From assembly GCF_900107505.1 (NCBI RefSeq), contig NZ_FNQH01000004.1, forward strand, positions 229,037-293,036: DNA of 64,000 bases, read 5' to 3'. This document shows, piece after piece, positions 18,382 through 26,132 of this stretch. The translations under genes were made by a program, and so were the position numbers. Below the pieces are notes generated by a model that was not told the DNA's origin, did not search any database, and saw only the letters and a list, made by a program, of their open reading frames with translations. Every line of letters starts with the position of its first letter. Position 1 is the first letter of the stretch. Source of the stretch: Trichococcus collinsii (GTDB taxonomy: Bacteria > Bacillota > Bacilli > Lactobacillales > Aerococcaceae).

Positions 18382-18830
18382 ATAAGTGCCTTCCTTTCTT
18401 GATTTGTTGTTGGATTTTATCCCGGGAGTCGGAGTCCATTCTTAATATATAATTTTATTGAGATACTCACACATTATTCTGTAAAAAAAGTGCTATAATA
18501 ACAGCTGAAGGTTCAAAAAAGTGCAGTGAGCCTCCTCCTTAATGCTTTTAGTTTGTTAAGCAGCAACCAACATTTTTCTCGGCTTTATCTTCACAGAAAA
18601 ATAATGGTGTTATGACATTTACATGAACCAATACCTCCGTTTCAAATTGACATTAAAAAGACTTCAGAAAGCCCATGTTCCTAAAGTCAGTTTAAATGAT
18701 TCCTATATCGAGAGGTATGAGTAAAACCGGCAACCCCCTATGTATTCATGGACATACTCATCTTTGAAAAGATAGAATATTTATTGGAAGACTACATACT
18801 GAACGTAAAATGAAAAAAAGGAGCGGCTGT
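18382..18830. promoter_or_regulatory. Divergent control region between the export operon and the ComQ-type operon
   Basis: On the plus strand TGCTATAAT at 18491-18499 is an extended -10 element, about 330 bases before the 55-residue ORF, leaving a long leader. I looked for the Bacillus ComA box (TTGCGG-N4-CCGCAA) and do not see it. A 34-codon frame at 18623-18724 lacks a ribosome site. The region probably carries the promoters of both operons and so could be where the response regulator acts. Confidence 0.5.
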
Positions 18831-18998
18831 ATGGATAAAGTAATCGAAGAGAAGTTGAAAAAAATTGAGGAGGAGATACTGTTAAAGAGAAAGAATCCAT
18901 TGTTTGATATCAGGAAAAACGGAAATGTATCCTTCTCGTTGAATGGTGAAAACAACTGGGTTCGAAAAATTGATATACAAGAATATGGGAACTTATAA
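18831..18998 (+). CDS. 55-residue ORF, candidate pheromone precursor (ComX position unusual)
   Basis: The ORF has AAAGGAG seven bases before the ATG and overlaps the start of the ComQ-like gene by 14 bases, so it is translated ahead of it. The N-terminal half is a charged helix (MDKVIEEKLKKIEEEI); the C-terminal part holds the only Trp (W43, context ENNWVRK) followed by 12 residues. ComX precursors are also about 55 residues and are prenylated on a Trp, but there the Trp is within a few residues of the end and the gene lies between comQ and comP. Here no frame fits between those two genes. The assignment is therefore a hypothesis. Confidence 0.5.
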   Translation: MDKVIEEKLKKIEEEILLKRKNPLFDIRKNGNVSFSLNGENNWVRKIDIQEYGNL

Positions 18999-19889
18999 AA
19001 TTGAAGAGGAATATGGTGTAGCTTTAACTGCCTACTTATCAGAATTTAAGAAGAATTTTTCTTCTTCCTTTGTGGATCTCGTGGAAATGGAGTTGTCAAA
19101 AAAAATACGGACAGATTGTCGTTAGGGAAAGTTTATTTGTTTCTTTCTTTGGATCAAAATAAACTACAGTCCCTTCCAACAAAGAATCAGATTGCGGTCA
19201 GACTGGATATTCTTTTTATTTTGTGTGATTACCTTGATGATATTTTAGACGGGGACAGTGTGATTACTTTGCCAAAAAATGAGTTGCTCATTACTGCTAT
19301 GTCTCTACTTTTTATAAGTATAGGAGAGCTTTGTGAACTCAACAAAAACTATCTCGATACCTCTAAAATATTATTTTTTCTTACAGAATCAATAAACGGA
19401 GAGCGTTTCGATTTTTATTCAACACTTTCAGAAGATTCCTCTGCAGAAGTTTATTTTTCTAAAATGCTACAGAAATCTACTCCTTTAGTTCAACTGGTCT
19501 TCTACCTTGCTTGTCCTGATAATGAACTTATTTGGAAAGACTGTGCACAAAATCTCTCTACTGCCTTTCAACTGCAAAACGATGCGCTAGACTGCATGGA
19601 CACGAGCAAGTCGGATTTGGTTTTATTCAAGGAAACGCTTCCCTTCATAAAGGCCCTTGAATACGCAAGGATACACACCGATAAAAGGTTTCTCACTATT
19701 ATTGAGCATCAAATAACTGATGAGGATTCTCTAGCTTTCTTAGCATTTTATATGGAAGAATGCGGTGCGGTTGAATATTGTTTAAGAGCTGCCTCGCTTT
19801 ACTTTGAAGAAGCTTTTCAAATTCTAAAGAATAATTCTAACATTTCTGTAGAAGTTTTCACCTTATTAAAGAGCTATTTAAAGGAGTAA
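18985..19889 (+). CDS. comQ: ComQ-like isoprenyl transferase, frame interrupted at an A8 tract
   Basis: A class I isoprenyl-synthase-fold protein. The longer frame (from 19116) has the first aspartate motif DYLDDILDGD and a second one, LQNDALDCMD. Its first 40 residues lie in a different frame starting at ATG 18985 (MGTYKIEEEYGVALTAYLSEF). The two join at TCAAAAAAAATA (A8 at 19098-19105) by a -1 shift, giving 301 residues, close to the length of Bacillus ComQ. The shift could be programmed slippage on A-AAA-AAA, a phase-variable tract, a true mutation or a base-calling error. ComQ prenylates and processes the ComX pheromone. ComP-like and ComA-like genes follow directly, which is the main support for the name. 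Confidence 0.72.
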
Positions 19890-19890
19890 C

Positions 19891-21855
19891 ATGGATTTGA
19901 AAATAATGAAAATAGCTAGCGTTACAATGCCTTGGCTTATTATACTGACCTATATGTTTTATTACCTAACCGCAATGGAACAAACGGATTTTATTTATCT
20001 CTTTATTGGCGCCTATATTTTTTCGTTAGGCAGTTTTATTTATTTAAATATACCCGACTATCCTTCCTCATCCAGGTTTTATAATTTAACTACGATTATG
20101 GCTTTGATGTTCTTGTTTATTTACTCTAACGTCCCTTGGCTTAATTTTACTGGGTTATTGCTTTTGTGTCTTTGCCCAGTTTCGCTTTATTTATTTCTAT
20201 ATTCATTTATTCAATCAGAAAATAGAAAACTATTTAAAATAAGTATGTTAATTTTAACAGGTAGTTCAATTTATTCGTTTTTTTCTTTTATTCTCAAAAT
20301 TTATCCGGAATTCACCTTGCTGTTACTGTTATCTATTTCAACCACTACAAGCTATATAACTATATATAAGGAACGTAAACTGTTCTTTAGTTCATTAAGT
20401 TTTAAATTTTTAAGTTTTTCTGTTCTGTTGGCCTTTATTCCATTCATCGTTAGTTATTCTTTGCCAGCGGTCTTTTCGTCTGGCGTATTGGGCGATCCGA
20501 GGACAGCTTTATTAGTTTTGGTATTTCCGACGTGCATTGCCTGTATCTTGAGTTATATGAAGACGATTTCGTTACCGGATAACCTTATTTTGAATATGGC
20601 AATCAATATTTTAAGCTTTTGTTTTTTTATAATCATCAGTTGGTTGGAAGTTTCTTTGCAAAACAAACTGATAATCACGCTGCTTTTTTATTTCTTTTGT
20701 TATCTCTCTCACTTTTTGATTCAATTTATTCAGCACTTTAAAAAAATGAGAGCCGAAAAAAATATTGAAGAGTTGAATAATGAAAAAATAGAACTCCTGA
20801 ATCAGGTTACGTACTCTAATTTTATGAATAGCGTGTCCAATTTACTGCTGAATCGATTGAAAGGTGAAACAAAAAGTTCGACAATATTAGTTATGATGCA
20901 ATCGAACAATCAAAGATTTGTACTCTGTCAGTCCGGAAACAGAATTTCTCGAGCAATAAAAAAAGAACTCTTTTCGTCGCTCTCTTCAAAGCAAGAAGTA
21001 ACTATACGTGGAAACACTTACCATTATTTATCCGTTTCAAGATTTCACGAAAAGTTATTTGTCTTTATAGAAAAAACAGACTATTCGGTTGATTTAGATC
21101 ATATAGAAGATATCCTTCATCAATACGAAGGGATTATTACGACTATCAGGAAAATGCATACTAACCAGCAAAAATATATTGATTCATCACTAGGAACAAC
21201 CGAATTACTACAAGCAAAACTATTCAATAATCTTGAAAAAGAAAAAACAAAATATACGCATTACTTGCACGATAGCGTCCTACAGTCCGTTATCGGATTA
21301 CATACCCTTGTCTCAAATCTTCATGGAGATGATGAAATAGAATCCTTAGTACGCATAGAGTTTTCAAAATTAATTCGATCTATACGAGATGAAGTTTTTA
21401 ATATTTCGCCATCTACATTATATTATTTAAGTTTTGAGGAAAACATTCAAATTCTAATAGAAGATTTCAATCACAAGTATCCTGAAATTGAGTATTTATT
21501 GATTTATCAGTTAAATGGGGAACTACCCAAACACTTAGTAGCTCCTGTATATAGAGTCATTAAAGAGCTCAACGAAAATATTGGGAAACACTCACAAGCT
21601 ACTTATGGAATAACCAAAATACTCAATAAAAAAAATATTCTATCAATAGTCATTGAAGATAATGGAAAAGGAATACATGATTACTTTAAAATTGAAAAAA
21701 ATTTATTTAAGGGGAAAGAACATATCGGACTTCTTTCTATAAAAAATGATTTAAAGTGGTTAAATGGATCTTTTGAGATTTCTCCAATGGAAACAGTTAA
21801 CTCTGGAACCATCATAGAAATAAACATTCCTTTTGAAAAAGGTGAAGCCTTATGA
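19891..21855 (+). CDS. comP: ComP-like membrane sensor histidine kinase
   Basis: A 654-residue kinase. Residues 1-280 hold about eight to ten membrane helices, the large polytopic sensor typical of ComP, followed by a coiled linker (284-305) and a GAF-like middle part. The HisKA_3 H-box is KYTHYLHDSVLQS with His460; the N-box is KELNENIGKHSQ near 563 and the G-box DNGKGI near 605. AAAGGAG precedes the ATG, two bases after the comQ-like stop. It would sense the modified peptide outside and phosphorylate the next gene product, whose start overlaps its stop by four bases. Confidence 0.85.
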   Translation: MDLKIMKIASVTMPWLIILTYMFYYLTAMEQTDFIYLFIGAYIFSLGSFIYLNIPDYPSSSRFYNLTTIMALMFLFIYSNVPWLNFTGLLLLCLCPVSLYLFLYSFIQSENRKLFKISMLILTGSSIYSFFSFILKIYPEFTLLLLLSISTTTSYITIYKERKLFFSSLSFKFLSFSVLLAFIPFIVSYSLPAVFSSGVLGDPRTALLVLVFPTCIACILSYMKTISLPDNLILNMAINILSFCFFIIISWLEVSLQNKLIITLLFYFFCYLSHFLIQFIQHFKKMRAEKNIEELNNEKIELLNQVTYSNFMNSVSNLLLNRLKGETKSSTILVMMQSNNQRFVLCQSGNRISRAIKKELFSSLSSKQEVTIRGNTYHYLSVSRFHEKLFVFIEKTDYSVDLDHIEDILHQYEGIITTIRKMHTNQQKYIDSSLGTTELLQAKLFNNLEKEKTKYTHYLHDSVLQSVIGLHTLVSNLHGDDEIESLVRIEFSKLIRSIRDEVFNISPSTLYYLSFEENIQILIEDFNHKYPEIEYLLIYQLNGELPKHLVAPVYRVIKELNENIGKHSQATYGITKILNKKNILSIVIEDNGKGIHDYFKIEKNLFKGKEHIGLLSIKNDLKWLNGSFEISPMETVNSGTIIEINIPFEKGEAL

Positions 21856-22454
21856 GAATACTGTTAATTGACGATCATCACTTAATCGGAAGAAGTCTGG
21901 AGATATCGCTCAAAAGTTATTCTGAAATATCAGATTTTTTTTACCTATCTGATCCAAAGAAAGCCCTCGAAGTTGTAGATTCCTACATGCCATCCATCAT
22001 CTTAATGGATATTCACATGGGCGAATACAACGGACTAGAAATCGGGAGCCTAATACTACAAAAATACCCGGTAAAACTGGTTTTTTTGTCAGGCTTTAGC
22101 CTGATAGAATATAAGGAGAGAGCTTTTAAGATTGGTGCTCATGGTTTTTTTGATAAGCACATCGAAGCAGATGATTTAGTGGATAATCTGAAAATCATTC
22201 AATTTGAAAACAAGAAAATTTTCCCTGAATTTAAGGCTAAAGGGCGAATCCTTTTAACAGACAGAGAAAAAGAAATTTTACAACTGATCTCTCAAGGAGT
22301 TAAACAAACCGCGGTTGCATCTGAACTGGGAATTTCGGAAAGGACCGTTCGAAATCACATGTATTCTGTAAGTGAGAAACTACAAACGAGTACTGTTGTT
22401 GAATCAGTAATTAAAGCGATTGAATTGGGCATTATCAATGTTCGCCTACAATAA
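21852..22454 (+). CDS. comA: ComA-like NarL/LuxR-type response regulator
   Basis: 200 residues: a receiver domain (acidic pocket D7/D8, phosphorylation site D53 in ILMDIHMG, Lys near 100 in DKHIEA) and a C-terminal LuxR helix-turn-helix at about 132-195 (LTDREKEILQLIS...ELGISERTVRNH). It is coupled to the kinase gene by an ATGA overlap. In Bacillus ComA activates competence and surfactin genes; here the nearest candidates are the flanking export and secreted-protein genes. Confidence 0.85.
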   Translation: MRILLIDDHHLIGRSLEISLKSYSEISDFFYLSDPKKALEVVDSYMPSIILMDIHMGEYNGLEIGSLILQKYPVKLVFLSGFSLIEYKERAFKIGAHGFFDKHIEADDLVDNLKIIQFENKKIFPEFKAKGRILLTDREKEILQLISQGVKQTAVASELGISERTVRNHMYSVSEKLQTSTVVESVIKAIELGIINVRLQ

Positions 22455-22696
22455 TGCTAACTGATGTACGAAGTTTCAGATCACATGAAGGAATGGCCTT
22501 TATTGTCACACTTGCACCATCGAAGGAATTTTTTCCATCGTATAGTTATTCAAGGCTTAGTAAACTTCCAGAAGAAAAGAAGATAGAGTACATAGAACAG
22601 ATTTCAATATTTTTAACTAATGCGATTACGATTATTACTGCCCGCGCTGAACGATTATATCAAATTGAGAATAATGAAATTTTCGTCCGAAGTTAG
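22454..22696 (+). CDS. Unrecognised 80-residue protein coupled to the response regulator gene
   Basis: Its ATG overlaps the regulator stop (TAATG), which suggests coupled translation, but no separate ribosome site is visible. The protein has no signal or Cys; its C-terminal half reads as two helices (KIEYIEQISIFLTNAITII and ARAERLYQIE). I know no family. It might be the remnant of a longer gene, since bases after its stop also read as short broken frames. Confidence 0.4.
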   Translation: MLTDVRSFRSHEGMAFIVTLAPSKEFFPSYSYSRLSKLPEEKKIEYIEQISIFLTNAITIITARAERLYQIENNEIFVRS

Positions 22697-22715
22697 CGCG
22701 TTGGGAAAGGTTACG

Positions 22716-22790
22716 ATGAAGCAGAAGGAGTTACACAAGGCCGTTATCCCTCTTCATTATAGATTCTGGGAATTCATGTTAAAAAAATAA
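22716..22790 (+). CDS. Possible 24-residue basic peptide
   Basis: Short frame MKQKELHKAVIPLHYRFWEF plus MLKK, preceded by GGGAAAGG and ending inside the arm of the operon terminator. It is cationic and aromatic with one Trp six residues from the end. It could be a peptide signal, but it is short and may be chance. Confidence 0.25.
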   Translation: MKQKELHKAVIPLHYRFWEFMLKK

Positions 22791-22833
22791 GAAGGAACAA
22801 ACAAATATTTCTGTTTGCCCCTTCTTATTTTTT
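22782..22833. terminator. Bidirectional terminator closing the ComQ-type operon
   Basis: AAAAAATAAGAAGG pairs with CCTTCTTATTTTTT around an inner AAACA/TGTTT pair. T tracts on both strands serve the plus operon and the convergent minus-strand genes. Confidence 0.85.
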
Positions 22834-22839
22834 AACTAT

Positions 22840-23079
22840 CTAATCTTTTTCTCCATCTACATCGTATTGAAACTTTTCTTTTGATTTAAGTTTATTCCGT
22901 TCACGTCTAACTCTTAACAACTCAAGCAGCGTCAAAAATGATGCTGTATAGAATCCAGAACCAATGAAATCTCTATTAATAATATATTCTATAGCAATTC
23001 CTATTAGACTTGCTATAGAATATATTATTAGGACATTAAGATACGGATGTTTCTGATAAAATTTCTTATAAAAATTCAT
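22840..23079 (-). CDS. Small membrane protein with a charged C-terminal tail
   Basis: 79 residues. Two hydrophobic stretches (about 14-32 and 41-55) are followed by a strongly charged tail (RVRRERNKLKSKEKF). The frame starts 37 bases after the end of the JAB-domain remnant; GAGG lies about eleven bases before the ATG. It is not recognised. Size and surroundings fit an immunity or accessory membrane protein, without direct proof. Confidence 0.5.
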   Translation of the reverse strand: MNFYKKFYQKHPYLNVLIIYSIASLIGIAIEYIINRDFIGSGFYTASFLTLLELLRVRRERNKLKSKEKFQYDVDGEKD

Positions 23080-23115
23080 GATGTTTAAACCTCAAATCTG
23101 CCTCTTTATAAAGTT

Positions 23116-23368
23116 TTATATTTTTGTTGCTATAGCTCTTCCAGCGATGTCCAGCTTTGGTAATTCAGTTATTTGCTCCCTTTTGGTGTCGTAACAGAAT
23201 GTTATTGAATGAAGTAAGGGATATACTACACGAACACCTCTTGTCTTTCGGACTAGGTATAGGAGAGATATTAGGATGAGTGTGCCACTCTCCTAAATAA
23301 TTTAATTTCCCCTTTTTTACAATTGTTAAATCACTTAAGTTAATGACAGTGATCGCGAGAGGTAGACC
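23116..23368 (-). pseudogene. Remnant of a JAB/JAMM-domain isopeptidase gene
   Basis: Conceptual translation gives DLTIVKKGKLNYLGEWHTHP followed by NISPIPSPKD, a perfect JAMM metal motif (HxH, seven residues, SxxD) with the GEWHTHP context of JAB proteins from E1-E2-JAB and CBASS-associated systems. After KDKR the sequence continues in another frame as VRVVYPLLHSITFCYDTKRE and ends with IAGRAIATKI and a stop at 23116. An upstream in-frame stop and no start show that only the C-terminal domain survives, with one frameshift. The partner E1/E2 genes are absent. Confidence 0.75.
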
Positions 23369-23397
23369 TTATTTCGTTCAAATGTAGTAAAGTTGAG

Positions 23398-23640
23398 TTA
23401 CTTGATTCCAAAAACAAAAGCTAAGATTAAAAAAATAGCGAGAATGATGATGGAATCTATTTTAATCCTATTTTCTCTTTTCTTTGTATAGAATATTTCC
23501 AAAATCAGTAATCCTAAAAATACTGCTCCTAAAAGGTATTGTACCCAGCGGATGTAAGGTGTATCAGCATACTCACAAAGAATTAAGCTTATAAATATAA
23601 GCCCATAGAAGCGATTAAATTTTCTTTTCAATATTATCAA
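23398..23640 (-). CDS. Small membrane protein coupled to the secreted-protein gene (possible immunity protein)
   Basis: 80 residues with a basic N-terminus and three hydrophobic segments (about 11-23, 33-50 and 64-79). The TTG start overlaps the TGA stop of the preceding secreted-protein gene by four bases, so expression is coupled. A secreted protein followed by a small coupled membrane protein is the usual build of a bacteriocin/immunity pair; that role is inferred. Confidence 0.55.
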   Translation of the reverse strand: MIILKRKFNRFYGLIFISLILCEYADTPYIRWVQYLLGAVFLGLLILEIFYTKKRENRIKIDSIIILAIFLILAFVFGIK

Positions 23641-24234
23641 TCCATTCCGTTATCTGAATAGGTTTTTAAAGATATCCCCTGACCAATATATCCAGTAAAG
23701 TTGCTGTATTTCCAGACTGTGGTCTTCACTTCAACATAAGTTATACCGTTCGTCCTCCAAGTTGTTTGGTTTACAGTGTAATAAACAGAGGGGAGGTTTG
23801 TACCAAATACAATGTTAGCAACTTCTATGGCAGCAGCATACTTCAAATTACCTTTAGTAACGAGAAATGCAGCTAAAGCTGAAACTGTTGAGAGGTTTAC
23901 CTTTCCCGATAATACTCTGACTGTGCTTTTGGGGTAATCTCCTCCAACATACATCGTGGAGAATTTGCCTGGTTGAGTTGGAAACAATTGAGCATTTAGA
24001 GCTGCTAAATCCTCAGAAGAAATAATATAATTCTCTTCTACAGTATTAAAATCTTTTTCCAAAGTACTTGTGGGCGTATAATTACTATTTATTTTTTCTA
24101 AAATCGAAGTGCTATTTGTTACTAACGAGCGGGAAGGTTCTATTTCTGCCGCAGCCACTACAGACAAGGGAACTATAGTGTTTGAAGTAAGCAATGAGAG
24201 AGAGCACCCCTAATAATATATTTTTCTTGAACAT
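23637..24234 (-). CDS. Secreted protein, signal peptide interrupted at a CT repeat
   Basis: The body (from 24194) reads as a secreted protein of about 185 residues. A proper signal-peptide start, MFKKNILLGVLSL, begins at ATG 24234 with GGAGG upstream, but it is in another frame. The break is at CTCTCTCTC (24196-24204 on the plus strand): one more CT unit would fuse MFKKNILLGVLSLSLL to TSNTIVPLSVVAAAEIE, an ideal signal with a cleavage site after the Ala run. The C-terminal part has alternating aromatic/Thr strands (VYYTVNQTTWRTNGITYVEV) recalling a broad class of small secreted proteins of unknown role. Toxin function is a guess from the coupled membrane protein. Confidence 0.6.
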
Positions 24235-24548
24235 AATCTAAAATCGCCTCCATGAGTTTAATATAGAAAAAATTGTGGTGTACTAATAAATCAAAAAAAA
24301 TCGGATTGTAATCCTGAATGATTCATACTTTTTCAACTTGAAATTAGTATACTATGTTACCTGAATTCTAACCTGAGTAAAAACGGCAAGTATTACCTAT
24401 AAATAGATTTTATATATCAAATTCATTTGCGCATTGGCCGAATAGTAGCTCATAATCATAATACTCTCTTTCTGTTTGTGGCAAGTATGTACGTTTATCT
24501 TGCCACAAACACTACTGGACTCATAGAACATATACTAGAAAAAAAACA
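24235..24548. other. AT-rich gap upstream of the secreted-protein gene
   Basis: It must carry the promoter of the minus-strand genes that start at 24234. I see no certain promoter, no gene and no repeat. Base composition returns to that of the core genome beyond the terminator at 24549. Confidence 0.4.
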
Positions 24549-24590
24549 AAAAAATCAGCTGCAGAGCGTTAAACACTGCAGCTGATTTTT
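24549..24590. terminator. Bidirectional terminator abutting the histidine kinase stop
   Basis: AAAAATCAGCTGCAG (24550-24564) is perfectly complementary to CTGCAGCTGATTTTT (24576-24590). The stop codon of the kinase gene follows directly. Confidence 0.9.
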
Positions 24591-26132
24591 TTATTGGTTC
24601 AGATCAAAAAGGAAGGTGGAACCTTTTCCCGGTGTGCTTTCGACCGACAAAGCGATGCCGTGTCGATCAGCTATCTGCTTGGCGACAGCCAAACCCAGAC
24701 CGGTGCCCTGCTTGTTGCTTTCTTCGTTTGATTTGAAGAACTTTTCAAAGATGTACGGTTGATCCTTTTCAGGAATCCCCTGCCCGTTGTCGCTGACAGC
24801 TAATCGGCAGCCTTCACCCAAGGAAGTCAACGTGATCCGGATTTCGCTCTTTTCGGCTGAAAATTTGACGGCATTTTCCATCACGGCAAGCAGCATCTGC
24901 CGCAGCCGGGTATAATCCCCCATCAACATGAACGAAAGCGGCTCTTTCGAGAAAGTCAGCGTAATACCCTTTTCCCTTGCGATATAGCGCACGGAACGGA
25001 TGGCATTCTCCACGACATCCACAAAATTCAAGGAGCTCATTTCCATTTGATAGTCCGGGTTCTGCAGCCGCGACAGTTCCAACAGGTCGTTGATCATCCG
25101 CTCCAGATGGATGCTTTCGGTCAGCATCTGCTGGTGGTATTCATCGATTTTGGAGGGATCCTCGACCACATGATCGTTCAATGCCTCCAGAGAGCCGCGG
25201 ATGACCGTGACCGGCGTGCGCAATTCATGGGAAATACTCGTGATGAAATCCTTCCGCATCTTATCCAGTTTGGCGCTCTCTTGCGCAGCTTCAGCCAACT
25301 TGTCCGCCAGAATATCGATGTTGGCAGCAAGCGAACCCATTTCATCATTCTGGATGATCCCCGTATGGGCTTCGTAATGGTTATCCGCCAACTGCTGTGT
25401 CGTTTCTTCCATCCTCTTCAGCGGCTGGATGAACCGTTTCGCCAACAGGACCGCTATCCCGACCGCGGCAATCAAAGCCAAAGCCAAACTGATCCCCAAA
25501 GTCGAAAATCCCGACCGCACGGCAGTCTGCATGTTTGCGATATAGTCGTGCAATAGGACCGCAGCGATGACCTCCCCTTCTGAGGAGAGCACCGGTGCCC
25601 CGACCGTGATGGAGGTATCCTCCAATAACGGGCTGAATCCTTCGCTGAAGGCGACTTCCCCTTCGAATACCTCGTCGACAAGCGCCAGCGCAGCGCCTGG
25701 GAGTTCGGCGTAAGTGATCTCTTTTTTGCCGGTCCCGACACTGATCGTCTCCGCGGATTGATCGACAATCCACACCTCGCCCATCGCGATATCCTGAATG
25801 GCCGTGATATAGGCGTTGTATCCGTTCACATTGTTGCGCCCGGTCGTACCCGTGGCACCACTTTGCGCGAGCAGAGCATTATTTCCTGTTTGCTTTCCGA
25901 TGGCATTGCCCTTGGCAGTGAGCGCAACCTCATCTAAAGCGGGACTCCCGTCTTCCAGATAATCGGCTACGCCGGCCGCGATCGCCTCAGCCCGTTCCTG
26001 CATATCCGCCCGATAAATCTCTTCGGTATGCCGGGTGAACAGCAACCGGAAGGCCCCTCCGACAACCAAGGAAAACAGCAGGATGACGGAAGTGAAATAG
26101 AGGACTAGCTTGCGGGTGATCTTATACTTCAT
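24591..26132 (-). CDS. HAMP-domain sensor histidine kinase
   Basis: A 513-residue OmpR-class kinase. It has helix 1 at about 8-32, an extracytoplasmic sensor of some 170 residues (40-205), helix 2 at 210-231, a HAMP domain to about 285, HisKA with the phospho-acceptor His302 in SISHELRTP, and a HATPase with DNGQGIPE, FEKFFKS and GTGLGLAVAK. The start overlaps the response regulator stop by eleven bases and follows GAGGTG. The signal is unknown; the small secreted protein divergently encoded from the regulator is a likely target. Confidence 0.92.
   Translation of the reverse strand: MKYKITRKLVLYFTSVILLFSLVVGGAFRLLFTRHTEEIYRADMQERAEAIAAGVADYLEDGSPALDEVALTAKGNAIGKQTGNNALLAQSGATGTTGRNNVNGYNAYITAIQDIAMGEVWIVDQSAETISVGTGKKEITYAELPGAALALVDEVFEGEVAFSEGFSPLLEDTSITVGAPVLSSEGEVIAAVLLHDYIANMQTAVRSGFSTLGISLALALIAAVGIAVLLAKRFIQPLKRMEETTQQLADNHYEAHTGIIQNDEMGSLAANIDILADKLAEAAQESAKLDKMRKDFITSISHELRTPVTVIRGSLEALNDHVVEDPSKIDEYHQQMLTESIHLERMINDLLELSRLQNPDYQMEMSSLNFVDVVENAIRSVRYIAREKGITLTFSKEPLSFMLMGDYTRLRQMLLAVMENAVKFSAEKSEIRITLTSLGEGCRLAVSDNGQGIPEKDQPYIFEKFFKSNEESNKQGTGLGLAVAKQIADRHGIALSVESTPGKGSTFLFDLNQ

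Noticed and set aside
18623..18724. Short frame beginning MNQYLRFKLTLKRLQKAHVP in the divergent control region
   Set aside because: Looks slightly transposase-like but is only 33 residues, lacks a ribosome site and cannot be assigned.
18382..18830. ComA box TTGCGG-N4-CCGCAA
   Set aside because: Looked for in the divergent region and not found; the regulator may use another site.
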